A stretch of 64,000 bases of DNA. Origin: Bacteroidota bacterium (lineage in GTDB: Bacteria > Bacteroidota > Bacteroidia > Cytophagales > Cytophagaceae). This document shows, piece after piece, positions 9,901 through 16,653 of this stretch. The stretch spans positions 186,001 through 250,000 of the forward strand of contig JAEWAY010000036.1 in the NCBI GenBank assembly GCA_023391415.1. Direction: 5' to 3'. The notes under the pieces were generated by a model. The model did no database searches and was not told the DNA's origin. It saw only the letters and a program-made list of their open reading frames with translations. Each line of letters opens with the position of its first letter. Within the stretch, counting starts at the first letter, position 1. A program made the translations under genes and the position numbers.

Positions 9901-12284
9901 CTCCCGCGGCTACAAGCCTCTCCACTGTCTATATCCCATCGGAAGCGGATAAGAAAAAGAACGAGCTTGTATTTACTCTTACTACCACCGGCAACGGAAC
10001 CTGCAAACCCGCTTCCATGGATCAGGTAGTTACACTTATCGCCGCGCCGAAGCTCCAAATCGAACCTTTGGCGGAGATATGCGCGACGGAAAACAGTATA
10101 CAGCTAAACGTTTCCATAAGTGGCGCGTCCAACGCCATCTGGACAAGCAATGGTACAGGATCGTTTGACAACACCAACGGACTCTCGCCGGTTTACAACC
10201 TGAGCGCGGACGATCAGCGGCGAAACGACTTGAACTTTATCGCGACCACAACCGGCAACGCTTATTGCCAAGCGAGACAAGATCAGGCAAAATTAACTCT
10301 TATTCCTGTTCCTGAGTTATTCATCACTTCTTCCGGAAGCGTATGTTCCGATATGAATCTTATTGAGCTTGAAGGATATTCAGAAGATATGACACTGAGT
10401 ACTTCCTGGACTTCCAGCGGAACCGGCAACTTCTTTCCGAATCCGAATCAGCTAAATACAAACTATATCCCATCGGAAGACGACCGTCAAAACGATTCCA
10501 TCCTGTTTCAACTTACTCTGGGTGGCGATCATGTTTGTAAAAACACGTTTATTGAAAAGAAGATATACATAACGCCCGCCCCGATCGTATCAACCGCTCC
10601 GATCTCCGCTTGCGATTACGCGATGGGCGTCTCTCTGTCAGGCACCGTCCAAAACGCCGGTGGCGGTCGTTGGAGTAGTTCCGGAACCGGCGCGTTTTCC
10701 CCCTCGGAATATATGCTCGCGACCAGCTATTATCCTTCTGAAGTCGACGCGGAAAAACAAAATATTCAACTTTACTTTATAAGTACGGACAACGGAATAT
10801 GCGGCGCGGATACCGCGCGCGCCGAATTGCCGCTCGCTCCGCCTCCGATAGCCAACGCGGGACCAGATCAGCGAATATGTGTCAATACTCCCATCATGCT
10901 AAGCGGCAACATGGACCCTCTATACTCTTTCCAATGGAAATCCGCTACGGGACACGTGCTCTCAAATGAATACATGGTAAAAATATCGGCTAATGAAAAT
11001 ACCTTCTATACTTATACCGTAATGGATCCATATGGATGCCAAAATACGGATACACTGCGCGTAACTGTACTATCACCGCCCAGCCTTCACCTAGATCCTC
11101 ATTACTGTTTCATGAGGGATCTCGTGCTGGACTCAAAACCCCAAAGCTCAAGTCCAATGATTGGAGATTTTCACTGGATGAAAAACAGCAACCTGATTCC
11201 TAATGAAAAGTCACCACTATTATGGATAACGGACAAAGGAAGTTACATGGTGGTATATAGTGACGGCAATTGCTCTGTAAAAGACCTTTCCGAGATAACC
11301 GCCCCGCCCGCTCTAAGAATATCCGGTAAAATGGTCTGCGCCGGAGACTTGACAACTATTCAGACTATCGGAACAAGCAGCCTGTCGTATACATGGATGA
11401 ATCAAAGTGGAGGAATATTAAATTCCGGCCCCTCCTCCATCGATTATCTGGTACCCAACGACACGACGACGCTTATTGTTATGGGCAGGGATTCCCAGGG
11501 TTGTACAACCAAAGACAGCGCCTTTATCATTGGTACGCCCCGTCCTATCCTATCCCTTTCCGACTCCGCTGTATGTCAGGGCGAAGAAGTCATATTCCTG
11601 TCTACCCCGAAAAACTGGAGCCTCATAAAAAAATATACGCCTGAATTCAACTGGCATTATAACAACCAGCTTGTCAGCCAAACGGATTCCATGACCGCGG
11701 TAGAAGCCGGAGAATACATCGCTATGGTTCAAATAGGAGAATGCATAACTCGCGATACCGCGCGACTAACCCATAATCCTAATCCGGAAGCGGGCCTGGA
11801 CAAAGAAAAGCGCTATTGTGAAGAAATTGACAAATACATTACCATTGGTTCCCGATCCAATGGTCTCAGCTACCTTTGGACACCAACCGGCGATACCACC
11901 CAATCGATCGTCGTGCAGGAGTCCGGTATGTACTACCTGACCGTAAGCAATGAGTTTGATTGTATAGATAAGGACAGCATATTGGTACGGGATATATGTC
12001 CACCCCGGGTATTCGCTCCGACAGCGATTACTGTCAATGGCGATTCTCATAATGACTATTTTGAAATTTATGGCAAGTACTTTACAAGCTTTACGTTGAC
12101 CATATTCAATCGCTGGGGCGAGATCATCTATTATAGCGAAGACGCGAGCAAGGCTTGGGATGGATATTATCGCGGAGAGCCGATGCCTATTGGAGTTTAT
12201 CCATGGATTATCACTTATGAAGGCGTTCATGAAGACTATAAAGGCCCCTATATGATTGAAGGTAAAGTTTCCGTCATCCGATAA
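945..12284 (+). CDS. giant modular cell-surface protein with T9SS type B C-terminal domain
   Basis: This gene encodes a 3,779-residue secreted protein, probably a SprB-like surface adhesin. A signal peptide covers residues 1 to about 25. An N-terminal region (to about 465) contains a FlgD-Ig-like stretch (WNSRDGLGNLVPPG). It is followed by 32 Ig-like modules of about 89 residues (about 465-3298). A typical module reads AGPD..IC, then W-S-G-G-x-G-x-F, then Y-x-P-S, then STGNG.C. Several divergent PKD-like modules follow (about 3300-3684). Residues 3685-3779 match the gliding motility-associated C-terminal domain (FNRWGEIIYY, then WDGYYRGEPMPIGVYPW), which directs T9SS export. Each module carries two conserved Cys about 60 residues apart. 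A small basic protein gene starts 8 bp downstream. Two PorP/SprF genes, the family needed to export type B substrates, lie beyond it in the opposite orientation. The ligand is unknown. Confidence 0.93.
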   Translation: MKRHFNVLLKILIVITFLGTGFASFSEGTKELQPAASDYGFLQIYDLNTRTRPFATYDTPEEYRLNIRICNLGEKIYFGLHQSDNDVYYRLKDPNGNVVMGPSPIPRTGQQGFIPNHSAAVSGPSQVTGTGYYALEHTPTMTGDYYIEFNPRSPTAITPEKRVFNFVDFTVADESGPSPVIKKGRLHSKNWDIQCMSDQNPFKAEMFVYAKDSIVTALNFNNIMGFGFTVSANSRGCTITDDPIADRQSRYGNETFPEYMIFLNNPDEECFPSGDFGEITAPTTITGCDPVNRCINVYVSKPGAIDITLDLNGIPGYQPNSADVLFQVDVVAGHNCIKWNSRDGLGNLVPPGTAMEVIIDYFNGMTHLPLYDVEHHRDGYIVNLVRPFPPSGVVKPKLYWDDSRLDPRRGQALDPMVNLEGCELNGCHKWQNRGENGPFMETINTWWYANVIRDEARYVVREITVDANANTPLGAPNDTTVCVSTLPMNLNGQVIGATGGIWSFGKGTFSSLTDLQGTYTPSEEEIAANLATIVLTSTGNDGCPPVSDTMKIFIQPLPLVDPGEPFNVCVNNPVFSLTASVENAEGLRWSGGQGRLFPNPTALSITYEPSANELNQGFVTLYVESTGNGLCAADKKDITITFTPAPVIDAGEPIEVCANAPEINLNGQIEGAEGGRWLGGNGTFIPGRDILETVYIPSQAEINAGGLRLYLESTGNGSCLGVSDTLTISFIEGPVANAGPDLKVCANTSVDLAGAIAGASGGIWSGGEGTFMPDRRDLKASYIPSANENIPGNTIILTLTSTSSENCPNDADELIITIGEGPSANAGPNQFICDNNPIANLSGTISLATGGVWSGGNGSFIPNRNSLNVRYTPTQSEIQAGAIPLLFTTTGNDTCAAAVDTVIILISSSPVIDAGQNQVICANNAEIQLNASASNATDYLWSGGQGVFIPNAGTLNPKYIPSQSEIQNGYLRLKFQATQTSCKAVEDYLEIHFTQAPQAHTGPPVTVCENKPEAFVYSYVIMATGGVWSGGQGRYSPSNTSSHITYTPTEAEVNNGSVTLMLTTTGNGNCLEDKDSVKISFIPGPIVNAGPDQEICYNNPVINLSGSISGSGRGYWSGGQGGYFSPGNHLMNTSYIPSQHELNSGLISLYLTSTDNGNCNPVTDTIHIRILPIPSIEAGPDKVMCATGEPVSLSVNLSGASGVVWSGGQGVFNPENGLTTRYTPSITEISNGIVTLTATSTGNGPCKPVSDKVNVRIIQGPSVNAGPDQLICGAETNFLLSRGSYSDSDGIQWSTTGNGTFSPSNTIISPRYNITKEDKENGSVSIIIKSVGNPLCPETSDTMQVSFTPVPSIDAGPDRTVCTNALPVNLYAVGTPAVWTGGQGRFSPSRDIMNPEYHPSPSELSAGSVTLTSTTIPTGSCPAVSDQVIIRFEEGPSVSLGPDLLLCGNASSVNLTADYTNTDGVVWSSSGSGAFIPDKEQPQTTYAFSSNDKLVETIYFFANTSGSASCPGNKDTLKLTLTPEVKVDAGPDQTFCADIERINLAGNASNAGATTWSSLGSGQIQNRSDLITTYTPSVSDRNDGKVTLVLTSSASQECPPVSDTVVFSFTPAPTIYAGPDRIICKTADSVHLNGQMTIATEAAWRTNGTGSFSPSHVGTNVQYYLSPQDRELSSIQFILQTTSQGNCQPVSDTLLIRLQPEAIVEAGGRIELCETNTSVLLNGSVSNASGVLWSTSGSGSFGDPNRAKTTYQPGIQDYADGSVVLTMESADANQTCQAQKDFVEVVFIKAPTLEINPTQHICINEAEISVSASSEGSSSITWTSNGNGTFNNTQNNLYATYYFSPSDQSLPEIVFEASITGYADCPDISKTTKALFTPLPEPNAGPDITVCADTASIQLNANANNSSGGVWSTNGTGVFFPNKIVPNPEYTLSVQDIREGDVRLIYTAFSDGPCPAVSDTMNIIIVPATISTAGADIVVCASQTEIPLNGTIAYANTGIWSSSGSGHFSPSADALNARYIPSAADTNAKRVILTLSATGNDLCKVHSDQLEINFTSAPQVKLGPDITLCETATSIPLQASVVNAGGGRWSYSGTGSLSPDITHAQPAYLISEADRARGQIDFIYASTNNGLCPEHRDTMTVFLSPLPKVEAGPDMSVCYDETGAPLSATYSNSPGIEWLTDGSGEFAPDKYTPSATYVPSVNDKNNGLVNIRIVSLSDGICPSSEDQLHLTITPAPFVNAGPDQLVCEDSEGIKLNGVIERAGGGVWISSGSGAFSPNAQALDAVYYQSKSDIEAGVVTLTLVTTDNGNCFSVRDSMLIRFDPLPKLDLGPDLFICEDVVSFPLQAVVENASGVFWQLLEGDGQFNPSTTQLLTNYEPSSDDKTRNYVTFMATATGTGKCNAPSDDIRITFSPLPTVNAGPDKEICVTDLPLSLEGSGTYGQWSGGNGTYSPSNTTLQARYYPTAAEIAAGTLVLQLESLDHGTCPPTQSSVVFTIIQGPDISASAPTEICASENSVNLSATLLNASDMTWSSSGSGSFANSQQPNTIYTLSERDKMAGTITFTARTIQDNLCAPVSIQVQTLVHSAPLVDAGFDLAGCVDRNSYSFNASVQNATTLQWAGGTGSFSSATSASTIYTPSNSDKSHGVVTLYIEARGNPLCPPVRDSIKIRFVTPPSLSIDNPDPLCTDQEYAELRSTISGAQGGIWTTSGSGIFSPNPTSLNPRYYLSLADKTQSQMFFTLTSTGNNACGPVTANTSFTLIPAPLISVSNTPPGICEDHTEFILETSIQNASGVKWTSGHHGLFIPDESSLKPAYRPSQQEINQGAISLTVTTTGSDAACQPASHAIVIPVNPSPTAQVNAGQDQELCVDIEEVSLNGQITVAKTAVWSTSGDGIFTPSNTYLSAQYIPGPADRAHGSVFIGLTTTDNGICDPASDTMRVTFTPTPSVDLGPDDTVCVETFEIALTGTVDIAMGGRWSANGSGYFTPAATSLSTVYIPSEADKKKNELVFTLTTTGNGTCKPASMDQVVTLIAAPKLQIEPLAEICATENSIQLNVSISGASNAIWTSNGTGSFDNTNGLSPVYNLSADDQRRNDLNFIATTTGNAYCQARQDQAKLTLIPVPELFITSSGSVCSDMNLIELEGYSEDMTLSTSWTSSGTGNFFPNPNQLNTNYIPSEDDRQNDSILFQLTLGGDHVCKNTFIEKKIYITPAPIVSTAPISACDYAMGVSLSGTVQNAGGGRWSSSGTGAFSPSEYMLATSYYPSEVDAEKQNIQLYFISTDNGICGADTARAELPLAPPPIANAGPDQRICVNTPIMLSGNMDPLYSFQWKSATGHVLSNEYMVKISANENTFYTYTVMDPYGCQNTDTLRVTVLSPPSLHLDPHYCFMRDLVLDSKPQSSSPMIGDFHWMKNSNLIPNEKSPLLWITDKGSYMVVYSDGNCSVKDLSEITAPPALRISGKMVCAGDLTTIQTIGTSSLSYTWMNQSGGILNSGPSSIDYLVPNDTTTLIVMGRDSQGCTTKDSAFIIGTPRPILSLSDSAVCQGEEVIFLSTPKNWSLIKKYTPEFNWHYNNQLVSQTDSMTAVEAGEYIAMVQIGECITRDTARLTHNPNPEAGLDKEKRYCEEIDKYITIGSRSNGLSYLWTPTGDTTQSIVVQESGMYYLTVSNEFDCIDKDSILVRDICPPRVFAPTAITVNGDSHNDYFEIYGKYFTSFTLTIFNRWGEIIYYSEDASKAWDGYYRGEPMPIGVYPWIITYEGVHEDYKGPYMIEGKVSVIR

Positions 12285-12292
12285 ACAAAACT

Positions 12293-12550
12293 ATGCGTAA
12301 ACTATTATGGATCATTACTTTTATCCTTATTCAGATCAGCGTCAGCGCCCAATCGCGGGAAGATGGCGGGACCAAGGGCGGAAACTTTCACTCCAAAGAA
12401 GCGAATAAAGTAATTGAAACCAGAGGCAGCCGCGTGAAAGCCAATACTAAGAAGCATACAAAAAGCAAAGCCGAGGAACAAAAAATGCTGAAAAAAAAGA
12501 AAAAAGTCCGGAGAAAAAAAACAAAGAACGGGAACTTCGGATTCTATTAG
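12293..12550 (+). CDS. small secreted Lys/Arg-rich protein
   Basis: The product is 85 residues, with a clear signal peptide (about residues 1-19, ending SVSAQ). The mature part is very basic, with a Lys/Arg-dense stretch at about 60-80 (KKKKKVRRKKTKNG). No domain is recognised. The start lies 8 bp after the stop of the giant adhesin gene, so the two are almost certainly co-transcribed. This suggests the protein works with the adhesin or its export, or binds an anionic envelope polymer such as peptidoglycan or polysaccharide. That role is inference from charge and position. The next gene is convergent, with 131 bp between stops. Confidence 0.7.
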   Translation: MRKLLWIITFILIQISVSAQSREDGGTKGGNFHSKEANKVIETRGSRVKANTKKHTKSKAEEQKMLKKKKKVRRKKTKNGNFGFY

Positions 12551-12681
12551 CCCTTCTTGAAATCGCATGAAACCAAACATACCAGCATAGCTCTACCAGA
12601 TATAGCCAAATAATGTCAAGAGCATTTCAAGATGGCGCTAAGGCAAGCGTCTAAAAAGCGGGAAAATTTGAAAACGAGTTT

Positions 12682-13710
12682 TTAAAAATCCGGGCAGGGC
12701 AAGCGCTTCATCGCCTTTTTTCGTTTGGGAAAGCTATCATGCACATACACGATATGTAGCTCATGCGCTCCGCCAGTACGGGCTCGGCCCAGCCTGGAAA
12801 CAGTGAAGTCATAACTGTAGCTGACAATCCATGATTGTATTTTATAGCCAAATATCACCACCATGGATTCATTATTCTTAAGCCTCCTGTTATAGTCTTT
12901 TATCAGTGGAAGTCCCCGATACCAAAATCCAAGCAAATAGTGCTCATAAGCTCCATAAAGGCCGAAATCGACCTGATCCGATTTTCCCTGAAACTTATAA
13001 TGAACCGTAGGAGTAACACTGATCTCCAAATGCTCCTGCTCAATCGTCGACTTATGTCTTTCCGCGTGACCGAGCACAAATTTATATCCTCCTACCCAGG
13101 TATATTTGACCGGAAGACGGCTAATGTCTTCCAGCAAGCTCTGATTGGGACTGTTCATATGGTGAGCCGATATGCCAAACCACAGATTGTCCGTATAAAC
13201 GATTCCGCCCGAGGAGACATCCGCGAAAAATTTAGTGGGATTATGCCTCGCGTCATAACTGGGAACGCCTGTTGGGCCATTATCGCTCAACTGATCCGGA
13301 AAAAGCTGATTGGCGTAGTTAAACGTTCTTGAAAATATTCCAAGCTGTAAACCCGCCCGTACGGTGACAGACTGACTTACATGCAGCTCGTAAGAGTACT
13401 GCAAGTCGATTTCAGTAGATTTCAGGTCGCTGCCTCCCTGCCAGTCCTGAATAGCCATCAGGCCAAAGCCGCTATTATATTTATTCCAGTATGTATCAAA
13501 CGTAAACTTCGAAGTTATATAATTCGCGTCCAGATACGGCCACTGTAAACGCTGATGCAGGGTAAACCGTTTCTTGTGCGCGCTTCCGGCAAATGCCGGA
13601 TTCAGGTATAATCCTGCCGCGTAAAACTGGGAAAACTGAATATCCTGACCTATGACATTTACAATGTTTACGAAGACAAGAACCAATATAGCCAGGCTTT
13701 TATTAAACAT
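12682..13710 (-). CDS. PorP/SprF family type IX secretion outer-membrane protein (copy 1)
   Basis: The protein has 342 residues and a signal peptide (about residues 1-21, ending VIGQ). It continues with the family hallmark D-I-Q-F-S-Q-F-Y-A-A-G-L-Y-L-N-P-A-F-A-G. The rest alternates polar and aromatic residues as expected for a beta-barrel of the PorP/SprF family. SprF-type members are needed for surface delivery of SprB-like type B substrates. This copy sits downstream of copy 2 on the same strand (76-bp gap) and faces the giant adhesin. The two copies are clearly similar through most of their length and look like a tandem duplication. Pairing with the adjacent adhesin is inferred. Confidence 0.9.
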   Translation of the reverse strand: MFNKSLAILVLVFVNIVNVIGQDIQFSQFYAAGLYLNPAFAGSAHKKRFTLHQRLQWPYLDANYITSKFTFDTYWNKYNSGFGLMAIQDWQGGSDLKSTEIDLQYSYELHVSQSVTVRAGLQLGIFSRTFNYANQLFPDQLSDNGPTGVPSYDARHNPTKFFADVSSGGIVYTDNLWFGISAHHMNSPNQSLLEDISRLPVKYTWVGGYKFVLGHAERHKSTIEQEHLEISVTPTVHYKFQGKSDQVDFGLYGAYEHYLLGFWYRGLPLIKDYNRRLKNNESMVVIFGYKIQSWIVSYSYDFTVSRLGRARTGGAHELHIVYVHDSFPKRKKAMKRLPCPDF

Positions 13711-13786
13711 TTACATAAATGTTTTCAGGTAAAAACCTTTAAAAGTACTAATTAAAATCAACTTTTATATCAAAACGCGACATCTT

Positions 13787-14827
13787 TTAATGTCCATAAA
13801 AAGTCGGACATGGGAGACGCTTCAAATTCTTGTTCGATTTGGAACGTTTTTGAACATAGGTTATATTAATCTCATGCGCTCCCCGAGTCGAGGCGGGCCG
13901 CAGGCGGCTCAACGTAAAGTCGTAGCTATATGATATACTAAAATTCCTATACATCCACCCGATTGTTCCAACCAGAGATTCATTGTTGTGCAAATCCGAA
14001 TTGTATTTTTTAAATGGTATTCCCCTGTACCATATTCCCGTAATCAATTGCTCGTATATGACGTACGTTCCGAAGTCTACCTGATCCGCCTTCCCCTGAA
14101 GCTTGTAATGCAATACCGGAGTAATACTAAATTCCTCCTTGGTATTCAGATAAGCCATATTATGGTTTTTGGAAAGATTAAACTTGTACCCGATCGCCGT
14201 CGAAAACTTGATCGGCATCCTGGCTACATCGCCCAATACAGAATAGTTCGGAAGATTCAAATGATTGGCCGAAACGGAAAACCAAAACTGGTCGGAATAC
14301 AAAACACCTCCCGCTCCGACATCTGGATAAAGCTTATTTTGCAGCGCCCAATCATAATCATTATACCATTGATGCATTCCATTGTCATTGAACTGATGCG
14401 GGAAGCGCAAGGAAGCGTAATTGCCATTTCTGGAGACCATGCCTAATTGGAGCCCGGGTCGTACACTTAACTTTTTACTGATCGGAAGCTCATAAGCATA
14501 TTGCAGGTGCACTTCGGAAGACGTAATATTGTTTGAGCCCAGATAATCATGAAAGACCATTACGCCAAAGCCGCTGCGATACTTTTGCGAAAAGAAATCC
14601 GCCGAGAAATAAGAAGTGATATATTTAGCGTCGAGCCTTGGCCACTGCAAACGCTGATGAAACATGTATCTGGGAGCATGGGCGGATCCCGCGAAACCCG
14701 GATTCAGATATGTCTGAGCCGCGTAAAACTGAGAAAACTGCACATCCTGCCCAAATGCAACCAAAGCTGAAAAAATCAGTACAATAAGAGAAATCAAGCG
14801 GTTTATAGGCACAAAAAACATATTCAT
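13787..14827 (-). CDS. PorP/SprF family type IX secretion outer-membrane protein (copy 2)
   Basis: The protein has 346 residues with an N-terminal signal sequence ending near VAFGQ. It then carries the PorP/SprF motif D-V-Q-F-S-Q-F-Y-A-A, followed by L-N-P-G-F-A-G-S-A-H. Shared stretches with copy 1 include HQRLQWP, LDA.YITS and SGFG. The start at 14827 gives the protein MNMFFVPINRL; a slightly shorter start at the second Met is also possible. It is the promoter-proximal gene of the PorP pair and is divergent from the TPR/PD40 gene at 14975, with about 147 bp between them. It likely acts in export of type B T9SS substrates. Confidence 0.9.
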   Translation of the reverse strand: MNMFFVPINRLISLIVLIFSALVAFGQDVQFSQFYAAQTYLNPGFAGSAHAPRYMFHQRLQWPRLDAKYITSYFSADFFSQKYRSGFGVMVFHDYLGSNNITSSEVHLQYAYELPISKKLSVRPGLQLGMVSRNGNYASLRFPHQFNDNGMHQWYNDYDWALQNKLYPDVGAGGVLYSDQFWFSVSANHLNLPNYSVLGDVARMPIKFSTAIGYKFNLSKNHNMAYLNTKEEFSITPVLHYKLQGKADQVDFGTYVIYEQLITGIWYRGIPFKKYNSDLHNNESLVGTIGWMYRNFSISYSYDFTLSRLRPASTRGAHEINITYVQKRSKSNKNLKRLPCPTFYGH

Positions 14828-14942
14828 TCACCTTCAATATTTTACAAGAATGCCATTTTACTAATCTTTCCTATTTACGATAAATAATAAAAATGGATAT
14901 GAAATTCGGATAAATAATTCGTTTTTTTAAATCCTAAAAATT

Positions 14943-14950
14943 TATATTTG
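14943..14950 (+). promoter_or_regulatory. candidate promoter -7 element for the TPR/PD40 gene
   Basis: TATATTTG exactly fits the Bacteroidota -7 consensus TAnnTTTG and ends 24 nt before the ATG at 14975. A TTCG at 14918-14921 lies at roughly the right distance for a degenerate -33 element. Transcription would start about 15-20 nt before the ATG. Confidence 0.45.
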
Positions 14951-14974
14951 ACAGACCAATTTGCCTCTTTATCC

Positions 14975-16600
14975 ATGAAATCATTCAGTTTATTGTCGAT
15001 AGGATTCATTATCCTGCTTAATTTCAATAGCTACGCGCAATCGAAAAGCGACCGTTTATATAAAGAAAAAATCGCCGGAGAAACATTGAATAACGGACAG
15101 TTTCGGAAAGCGCTCCAATTATATCTCGAACTCGATAGTCTGAATAGGCAATCGACCAATTACAATTATGAAATCGGTCTCTGCTATATAAATCTTCAGG
15201 ACAACAACCTGGCTCTGCCTTATCTCCTTAAATGCATGGAAAACCCGGAACGATATCCGGACGCCCTCTATTTTTATACCGGCAAGGCCTATCATCTTTC
15301 TCACATGATGGACTCCGCCATTACCAACTATCAACGCTTCAAAAACAAATTAAAAGAAGGAAAAAACAAGAAGTTTCTGGAAAAGAACAAACACGCGCTT
15401 GATCAGATCGACCGGGAAATCGACATGTGCGAGTATGGCAAGGTACTTATGATTAATTCGAAAAACATACGAATTAAAAACCTGGGAGCAACCATCAACT
15501 CGCCGTATCCGGACTATGGTGTCGTTATCTCGGCGGATGAAAGTGAAATTTTCTTTACTTCGACCAGGCCAGGCACCACCGGGGGACTGATCGACGAAAG
15601 CGACGGACTCGGTCTATATTATGAAGACATATATTATACCCGAAAAACCAACGATGGATGGTCTGAACCCAAAAACCTCGGGGCGCCAGTCAATACCAAT
15701 AGTAACGACGCGAGCATTTCCCTGAGCGCCGACGGGCAGAAGCTATTAATCTATCGCTCGGAAAAAAACAACCTATTGTCTAAAACATCCGGCAACCTGT
15801 ATATTACCACACTCAAAGGCTCTGAATGGTCAGTACCTGAAAAACTTCCGGATATCATCAACGGCAAAGGACGTGTCACAGGCGCCAGTCTCTCGGCCGA
15901 TGAAAGAGTATTATATTTTTCCAGCGATCGCGAAGGCGGATATGGAGGTATGGACCTTTACAGAGTAAGGAAACTGCCCAACGGCGAATGGGCCATGCCC
16001 CAAAACCTTGGTCCGGAAATAAACACTCCTTATGACGAAGATTCCCCGTTTATTCATCCGGACGGCAAAACACTCTACTTCAGCTCCAACGGATTAAAGA
16101 CAATGGGTGGCTTCGATGTCTTTGTAAGCCAACTAAACGAAGACCAGAATACATGGAGCAAGCCCGAAAACGTCGGATATCCCATTAGTACGGCGCATGA
16201 CGACATACATTTAGCCTGGTCGGCGGATGGGAAAAAAGTATATTTCTCTTCCTATCGCTCCGATGGATATGGCGATAAAGACATCTACTACGCCGAAATG
16301 GAAAAAGAAGAAGCCAATCTGATTGTACTCAAAGGAATAGTCACCGACTCAACGAGCCGCGTGCCCATGGAAGCGCTGATAACAGTCAAAGACGTAAGTA
16401 CCAATGAAGTAGTCGGTGTATTCAACTCCAACAGCGAATCAGGCCGCTACCTGGTCGTACTTCCCGAAGGAAAGAACTATGTGTTTACCATCGAAGCGGA
16501 AGATTACATAGAATGTTCCGAAGTGATCAATGTGCCTCAACTTGGAGGTTTTGAAGTCATTGATAAGAACATCCAGCTTTGCGCCAAACCACGGGAGTAA
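14975..16600 (+). CDS. secreted TPR and PD40 beta-propeller protein without OmpA domain
   Basis: The product is 541 residues. The ATG at 14975 is chosen because it begins a typical signal peptide (MKSFSLLSIG... ending SYAQ); an upstream in-frame TTG would add nine residues. TPR-like helices span about residues 25-150. Four or more PD40/WD40-like blades span about 165-445, with repeated signatures such as LYFSSDREGGYGGMDLY and VYFSSYRSDGYGDKDIYY. A carboxypeptidase-regulatory-like domain covers about 455-541. The layout matches the N-terminal part of the OmpA/LysM protein at 56433-59159 and of PorE-like T9SS envelope proteins. It ends before any OmpA peptidoglycan-binding domain. It probably acts in the periplasm with the neighbouring PorP/SprF proteins; this is inferred from architecture and context. 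Confidence 0.85.
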   Translation: MKSFSLLSIGFIILLNFNSYAQSKSDRLYKEKIAGETLNNGQFRKALQLYLELDSLNRQSTNYNYEIGLCYINLQDNNLALPYLLKCMENPERYPDALYFYTGKAYHLSHMMDSAITNYQRFKNKLKEGKNKKFLEKNKHALDQIDREIDMCEYGKVLMINSKNIRIKNLGATINSPYPDYGVVISADESEIFFTSTRPGTTGGLIDESDGLGLYYEDIYYTRKTNDGWSEPKNLGAPVNTNSNDASISLSADGQKLLIYRSEKNNLLSKTSGNLYITTLKGSEWSVPEKLPDIINGKGRVTGASLSADERVLYFSSDREGGYGGMDLYRVRKLPNGEWAMPQNLGPEINTPYDEDSPFIHPDGKTLYFSSNGLKTMGGFDVFVSQLNEDQNTWSKPENVGYPISTAHDDIHLAWSADGKKVYFSSYRSDGYGDKDIYYAEMEKEEANLIVLKGIVTDSTSRVPMEALITVKDVSTNEVVGVFNSNSESGRYLVVLPEGKNYVFTIEAEDYIECSEVINVPQLGGFEVIDKNIQLCAKPRE

Positions 16601-16611
16601 CGTTCACTGGT

Positions 16612-16653
16612 CGTCTAAAACCTGCTTGCAGACTTTTAGACGGCTATTTTTTT
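16612..16653 (+). terminator. rho-independent terminator
   Basis: A perfect 9-bp stem (CGTCTAAAA at 16612-16620 with TTTTAGACG at 16634-16642) and a 13-nt loop are followed by GCTA and eight T. It lies 11 bp after the stop of the TPR/PD40 gene. The right arm overlaps the last codons of the convergent methyltransferase gene. Confidence 0.7.

Noticed and set aside
2338..10840. CRISPR-like or satellite DNA repeats
   Set aside because: The periodicity of about 265 bp is a protein-level repeat with diverged nucleotides, not near-identical DNA repeats.
1038..12230. Many antisense and alternative-frame reading frames inside the adhesin gene (for example 1038-1505, 4346-4735, 8999-9559, 11766-12230)
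   Set aside because: They follow the repeat and codon bias of the sense gene, have no coherent domains and overlap a strongly supported coding region.
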